DNA of 64,000 bases from Picochlorum sp. 'celeri' (Eukaryota; Chlorophyta; Trebouxiophyceae), in NCBI GenBank assembly GCA_010909725.1, contig JAACMV010000027.1, positions 248,001 through 312,000 on the forward strand, given 5' to 3'. The translations under genes and the position numbers were made by a program. The stretch's first letter is position 1. Each line of letters starts with the position of its first letter. The notes beneath the pieces were generated by a model. The model worked only from the letters and a program-made list of their open reading frames with translations, did no database searches and was not told where the DNA came from. Shown piece by piece: positions 59,145 through 64,000 of the stretch.

Positions 59145-62100
59145 ATGGTTGACAGCAAGGAAGCGGTGCCGCTTTCGCAATTTGTATGCGGGGATGTAGG
59201 TCCGGCGGATGGTGCTGCTGAAGAGTCTTGTAGAGTACGATCAGAGAGTGAGAGTGCTGACTCTCATGTGGATGAGGAGGAAGAGATCCTGGAGGAGGAT
59301 GACGTGTCGTCTGATGACGATGGGGAGCATGACTTGGAATTGAACGATGCATCGGACGAGGAGGAGGGTAAGAATGATGTGACGGTTGCCAAAGAGTCTG
59401 AGCGTCCAAGAAGAGCTGCACGCCCAAAGGTGAACTATGCCATTGACACAGTGTGGAGTGATGATGAGGATGAGGACGCCATGTTTGCCAATAGCAAAAG
59501 GTCTGGTGGTAAGAGAGGATATCAGGTGTTGATGAGTGACAGCGAGGACGATGAGTTGATGGAGGAGGAATCGACAGATACTGTGGCTCCTGGTGGTCTT
59601 GCTTCTGTTGAAAGCATCCTGCATTCGCGAAAGGCTGGTGCTGGTAAGAGGGAAATGAGGGTCAAGTATAAGGGAAAGAGTTACAGGAAGACAGAGTGGG
59701 TGGATAGAGATGACCTGTTTGCCATGGATAAGGGGTCTTTGATTCGAGGGTATGAGAAGAGATTGGAACAAGGCAAAGTGGATCCGTATGGTGACCTCGA
59801 GGATGGAATCCATCCTGATTGGTTGGTTGCGGAAAAGATTGTGACGGAAAATACCAAGACGCAGGAATATCTGGTAAAGTGGTGTGGCTTGAACTATTCA
59901 GAATGTACATGGGAGACTGCAGAAGATCTCGAGTCACCAGAAGATCAAGCTGTGCTTGCCAGATACGAGGAAAATAAAAAGGCTGAAGCGGAAAAGTTGC
60001 GAATGTATTCCAAGAATAATCAGAACTCTGATGCGATAAATCTCTCTGCTGTTCCACAGTTTGAAAATGGCAGGAAATTGAGAGATTACCAGGTTGAGTC
60101 ACTGAAATGGATGAGTAAGAACTGGTACACTGGAAGGAATTGCATTTTGGGAGATGAGATGGGACTGGGTAAAACCGCTCAGTCGATTGCTACCTTGGAG
60201 TTCCAGAGGCAATTCGGACATGTGAATGGTCCCTTCTTGGTGATTGCCCCTCTGACGACGCTGGGCCATTGGAAGCGGGAGATTGAAACTTGGACTAAAA
60301 TGAACTGTGTATTGTACTGCGGGACAGCTGAGGATAAGAAAGTCATCCATAAATGGGAAATATGGTGCAATAATGATCGCAAAACTAATGTGGTCAAGCC
60401 AGATGTGATTCTTTCTTCGTATGAACACATCATGAGGGATGGAACCTTTTTCCAAAATATTGAATGGGAGACTATGATTATCGATGAGGCGCACAGAATG
60501 AAGGGCACAAAAGGTTCCACAAGAAATACTATTGCTGCGATTCCGTGCCAATGGATTTTGCTTCTGACAGGGACTCCTGTTCAAAATAATGTCAGAGAGT
60601 TGTTTGGAATTCTGAATTTGCTGGATCCAGAAAAGTATGATGATGAGGATGACTTCCTTGATCGCTTTGGTCGCTCTACTGATAAAATGTCCCCAGAACA
60701 GGTTGTCGAACTTCAACATGCTCTCAAACCAATTTTGTTGCGAAGAATGAAAGAAGATGTCGAGACACTTCCAGAGAAGGAGGAATGTATCATTTGGGTG
60801 CAGTTAACACAGGAGCAACGTGCATACTACAAGGCAATTTTTGAAAACCAGATTGGTGTCCTTCTGAGTGGAGCATCTGCAAAGAATGTACCAGCTTTGC
60901 GAAATGTGGCGATGGAGCTCAGGAAGGTCTGCTGCCATCCGTTCCTGTGTGAGGGTGTAGAAGATGACCTTGCAGAGCGCCATAGAAAAAAGACTGGAGA
61001 GGACATGGCAGAGATTGATCTATTGGTCTCGTCGTGTGGTAAAATGCAGCTTTTGCATAAACTTCTTCCAAAGTTACGACAGGAAAAGAGAAAAGTGCTC
61101 ATCTTCTCCCAGTTTAAGATCATGCTCAATGTCCTGGAGGACTATGCAAATTTGATGGGTTTCCCAGTTGAACGTATTGATGGAACCACATCCTCCCGCG
61201 ACAGACAGGCTGCAATTGATCGTTATAGTTCAAGCGACAAAGATGGGTTTATTTTCCTGCTTTCGACGAAAGCTGGAGGTCAAGGTATCACCCTCACTGC
61301 AGCAGACACGTGCATTTTGTATGACTCTGATTGGAACCCACAGAATGATTTGCAAGCCATGGCAAGGTGCCACAGGATTGGCCAAACAAAGGACGTCACC
61401 ATATATCGCTTGGTGAGCAAAAATACGTATGAAGAAAATCTGTTCCATGCATCCTCAAGAAAGTATGGTTTGGATGAGGCAATCTTGGGCGGCATGGCTC
61501 TGCAATCAGCTGGGCAAGACAACCCAGAATACGATGGTAAACGAATTTCTGAACTTCTCAAGCACGGGGCACATTGCCTCAAGATGGATGAAAAAGCTGA
61601 AGAGGAGACGAACGCATTCCAGTCTGAAAATATTGATGAGATTCTTTCCAGTAGAACAGAAAAGAGACAGATTGGAGGACGTGCAGGGAATACCTTTTCA
61701 GTTGCTTCTTTTGAAGGTGAAAAAGCTGCGAAAAAAGAAGATGATCAAGAGTTCTGGAAAACGCTATTACCAGACGCCTATAATTCGTTCGAGGACATGA
61801 AAAGGCAAGAATCCATGCCACAGATTCTTCCGCCAAGGAAGAAGAGATCTATTTGTTACAATGAGATGAGGCTGAAACGAGGTCGTCCATCGTCACAAGA
61901 TGATTATGAGTTTGATTTCTCAGAAGATGAGATGAATGCTCAACCAACGAAGAAACCGCAGAAAAAGCCATCTGAAAAACCGAAAAAGTCAGATAGCAAA
62001 CGATGGACTATTTCAGATGTCAACACGTTGTTTGACTGTGTGCTCAGATTTGGTATGGATATGGAGAGCTTTTTGAACTCTTCCCACGTGGACACTTTCG

Positions 62101-63161
62101 TGAATAAAAAGTATCCAAAAGATCAAGTGGAACGCGTGGCAAGGGTATTACGCACCTTGTGTGAGGACCTGGTGAACCAAGCCCCAAAGAAGCCCAAACG
62201 GAGAACAGCTCCCTTCATTAGCGACGAACAGAAAATGGCATATGAAGATTCGCATGCGGACTTTGAAAAGGCTGTCGAAACAATATTGTCTGATATTCCA
62301 TCGAAAATCAAATCTTGCAGCGAATGGGAGGACATTGCGTCAATTCAAGCACTCCATGACAAGAAACTCCCAGAGTGGATTGTTAAGAATGCAGAAAAAG
62401 TCGACCAGCATGTACGGGGCATGACGGAGCTCAGGTCCCGGTTGGCAAACTATCCGAATGTCCCCCTCCCTTACTTTTCTAACAAGAAAGTGCCCCCTCT
62501 TTGGATCCGGGATAGAGTCAAGTTGGATACAAGTCTCCTGAGGGCCATTTGCAAGGCTGGATGGGATCTTCGAAACAGAGGCTCAAAGATAACCTCGGAA
62601 GTTGTGTCAATCCTCAAAGAAGATGAGGCATTCTTTTCCCTCCGAATTCATATCTTGGGCACCAGTGCTGCTCCACCATTATCAGAGCAGTTGATCACCG
62701 TTGAGGCATGGAAAGAGTCGAGTAATGCTGGCTATGATAAACTTGCCCAGCTCTTGGTCAACAGGATCAAGGATATCTTGGCAATGCTTGCTATCGCCAG
62801 CGAAAAGATCGCAGGTCCCTCTGATGTGACACCGGGAATGCGTACATTCCCATTCAAAACAGTGCATCCTAGACCATTTGATGAGACTGTGGTCCCTGAT
62901 GCCAAAAGGGATGTTCTCAAAACACCAGGTTCTGGTGCATCCCAGCCAGCCATCGATGTATTCAAGGAAAATACTGGCAAGTTTACAGGTCCTACCCCAA
63001 CTGCAGGGGACTCTGCAAACTCTCCCGTGAAGCAACCAGGCGTCAGACAAAGGAGCATTTTCGAGGCCATGAGAATCAAAAAGGTTGCCCAACCCAGAAT
63101 CGCTCCATTGCTGGAGACGACAAATAATTCGGTCGACATTGATCTCACCGATTCTCCATAA
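59145..63161 (+). CDS. CHD-type chromatin-remodelling ATPase with tandem chromodomains
   Basis: A single exon encodes 1338 residues from the first ATG. The N-terminal ~150 residues are acidic. Two chromodomains follow: one containing YKGKSYRKTEWVDRDDL (about 175-215) and a second, PDWLVAEKIV...YLVKWCGLNYSECTWE (about 222-270). The SNF2 ATPase includes DEMGLGKT (near 336), DEAH (near 447), LLTGTPVQNN, and the helicase C-lobe with DSDWNPQNDLQAMARCHRIGQ. A conserved YGLDEAIL follows, as in CHD1/CHD2 and CHD3-type proteins. No PHD finger is visible, so it is nearer the CHD1 layout. C-terminal region has basic segments and ends with SVDIDLTDSP, a SUMO-interacting-like motif. It slides nucleosomes using ATP. 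Confidence 0.96.
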   Translation: MVDSKEAVPLSQFVCGDVGPADGAAEESCRVRSESESADSHVDEEEEILEEDDVSSDDDGEHDLELNDASDEEEGKNDVTVAKESERPRRAARPKVNYAIDTVWSDDEDEDAMFANSKRSGGKRGYQVLMSDSEDDELMEEESTDTVAPGGLASVESILHSRKAGAGKREMRVKYKGKSYRKTEWVDRDDLFAMDKGSLIRGYEKRLEQGKVDPYGDLEDGIHPDWLVAEKIVTENTKTQEYLVKWCGLNYSECTWETAEDLESPEDQAVLARYEENKKAEAEKLRMYSKNNQNSDAINLSAVPQFENGRKLRDYQVESLKWMSKNWYTGRNCILGDEMGLGKTAQSIATLEFQRQFGHVNGPFLVIAPLTTLGHWKREIETWTKMNCVLYCGTAEDKKVIHKWEIWCNNDRKTNVVKPDVILSSYEHIMRDGTFFQNIEWETMIIDEAHRMKGTKGSTRNTIAAIPCQWILLLTGTPVQNNVRELFGILNLLDPEKYDDEDDFLDRFGRSTDKMSPEQVVELQHALKPILLRRMKEDVETLPEKEECIIWVQLTQEQRAYYKAIFENQIGVLLSGASAKNVPALRNVAMELRKVCCHPFLCEGVEDDLAERHRKKTGEDMAEIDLLVSSCGKMQLLHKLLPKLRQEKRKVLIFSQFKIMLNVLEDYANLMGFPVERIDGTTSSRDRQAAIDRYSSSDKDGFIFLLSTKAGGQGITLTAADTCILYDSDWNPQNDLQAMARCHRIGQTKDVTIYRLVSKNTYEENLFHASSRKYGLDEAILGGMALQSAGQDNPEYDGKRISELLKHGAHCLKMDEKAEEETNAFQSENIDEILSSRTEKRQIGGRAGNTFSVASFEGEKAAKKEDDQEFWKTLLPDAYNSFEDMKRQESMPQILPPRKKRSICYNEMRLKRGRPSSQDDYEFDFSEDEMNAQPTKKPQKKPSEKPKKSDSKRWTISDVNTLFDCVLRFGMDMESFLNSSHVDTFVNKKYPKDQVERVARVLRTLCEDLVNQAPKKPKRRTAPFISDEQKMAYEDSHADFEKAVETILSDIPSKIKSCSEWEDIASIQALHDKKLPEWIVKNAEKVDQHVRGMTELRSRLANYPNVPLPYFSNKKVPPLWIRDRVKLDTSLLRAICKAGWDLRNRGSKITSEVVSILKEDEAFFSLRIHILGTSAAPPLSEQLITVEAWKESSNAGYDKLAQLLVNRIKDILAMLAIASEKIAGPSDVTPGMRTFPFKTVHPRPFDETVVPDAKRDVLKTPGSGASQPAIDVFKENTGKFTGPTPTAGDSANSPVKQPGVRQRSIFEAMRIKKVAQPRIAPLLETTNNSVDIDLTDSP

Positions 63162-63240
63162 TTCATTTTATATAATTTCTGTAGAGTAGCATTATTACCT
63201 GTAAAAAGGCTGTTGGATTCACGATTGTACACTCTTCGCC

Positions 63241-64000
63241 ATGGATTTTAGTTCTCGGCGTGGAGAAGCCCAGTCTCTGGTCAAAGAGGCCAATAAATTG
63301 GCAAACCCATCATTTTTAGGGATGAGAATGAAAGGTGATTGGCTTGGAGCCACTCCATTGTACGAAAGGGCAGCCTTGTTGTTTCGAGTACGTTGCAAGA
63401 AGCAGTCTGGGTGTCATAATTTTCAACACACACAGTACCCATTCATTGCATACATTGACCTTCTAGTATTGTACCACCGTGCATTGATCAATATACTATA
63501 CTGCAGCAAACTGGAGACGTGGAGAGTGCGAAAGAGTGTTGGGAAAAGGCTGCACAGGGTCATAAAGCTCAAAGGTCCCCTTGGCATGCTGCAAAAGCAT
63601 TGGAGCGGGCGGCGGATTTGGCGAGAGAGGCGGGTCACTTTTCAGAGATTGAAACATTGTATTCAAACTGTGCAGAGTTGTATGTAGAAGAAGGGAGGCC
63701 GCAGGCTGCTGCAGAGGCAATCTCTCGGGGTGCTGTGGCACTGTCGGATGCCAATCCAGACGTTGCCAGTTCTCTGCATTTCAAGGCGATCGAGTGGCTT
63801 GAGGAGAGTGATAAAGAGTCTACGTTTCCTGATATATACAGGCAGGCTATCATGCATTCAGTGAAATCGAAGAAATGGGTTGATGCAGTCAAGATTGAAC
63901 TCAAATTTGCAGTGTCCTCCTATTCTGGCAATGCCATGTCGACCATGGCGAAATCGTATCTTAGTGCAGTCGTGATATACTTGTACTCAGAAGATGGAAA
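63241..64000 (+). CDS. Gamma-SNAP-like TPR protein (3' end outside window)
   Basis: Exons 63241-63387 and 63507 to the right edge. The 119-nt phase-0 intron (GTACGT...ACTGCAG) joins RAALLFR to QTGDVESAKECWEKAA; about 213 residues are visible and the frame is open at the edge. TPR-like helical pairs recur (AKALERAADLAREAG, YVEEGRPQAAAEAISRGAVAL, YRQAIMHSVKSKKW), a pattern matching SNAP proteins and closest to gamma-SNAP (NAPG). SNAPs bind SNARE complexes and recruit the NSF ATPase for their disassembly. It starts 79 nt after the CHD stop on the same strand. The C-terminus that would separate gamma from alpha-SNAP is not visible. Confidence 0.88.

Overview
This is a gene-dense eukaryotic nuclear segment, most likely from a small, probably marine green alga (prasinophyte-like chlorophyte). 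The lineage is inferred from gene content: a single-domain EPSP synthase with a transit-peptide-like leader, an SOS1-type Na+/H+ antiporter fused to a cyclic-nucleotide-binding-like domain, a plant-type F-box Tubby protein, two plant-type RR-TZF CCCH proteins, a Rubisco-LSMT-like SET protein, and nuclear genes for organellar ribosomal proteins uS15 and bS6. I resolved seventeen introns. All are GT-AG, most are 65-85 nt, seven have GTACGT donors, and many lie near the 5' end of the gene. No rRNA, tRNA, CRISPR array, transposase or organellar sequence was seen. All product names rest on motif recognition, not database searches.

Layout. 1-7 kb: end of a coiled-coil gene, SET methyltransferase, EPSP synthase (-), YJU2 splicing factor (+), glutamate dehydrogenase (-). 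7-17.5 kb: a secreted 14-cysteine protein (+), then four minus-strand genes (RR-TZF CCCH protein, 2OG-Fe(II) oxygenase, SOS1 antiporter, small unknown spliced gene). 17.7-21 kb: a multi-pass membrane, PH-like and kinase fusion (-). 21.8-33.6 kb: Mpv17/PMP22, plastid-type GNAT, aldo/keto reductase, SWC4/DMAP1, kanadaptin-like FHA protein, secreted clan GH-A glycosidase, two-domain FUSC/ALMT-like membrane protein. 33.5-36.3 kb: a local tandem duplication carrying two GPI-type secreted paralogues, with a broken copy of the FUSC gene's 3' end between them. 36.4-46.5 kb: ARM-repeat protein, Tubby F-box, MFS transporter, second GNAT, second RR-TZF, YnfA-like membrane protein. 46.5-64 kb: a tightly packed minus-strand trio (DnaJ-type zinc finger, uS15, D-aminoacyl-tRNA deacylase), an unknown plastid-type protein with an internal duplication, SDR, M32 carboxypeptidase, HECT E3 ligase, bS6, NSRP1-like protein, CHD remodeller and the start of gamma-SNAP.

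The genes do not form one pathway. The most interesting features are architectural. Same-strand genes are separated by only 24-108 nt (SWC4-kanadaptin 24 nt; zinc finger-uS15 43 nt; uS15-DTD 45 nt), which raises the possibility of polycistronic mRNAs. The receptor-like membrane/PH/kinase fusion and the recent duplication at 33.5-36.3 kb are the other main points.
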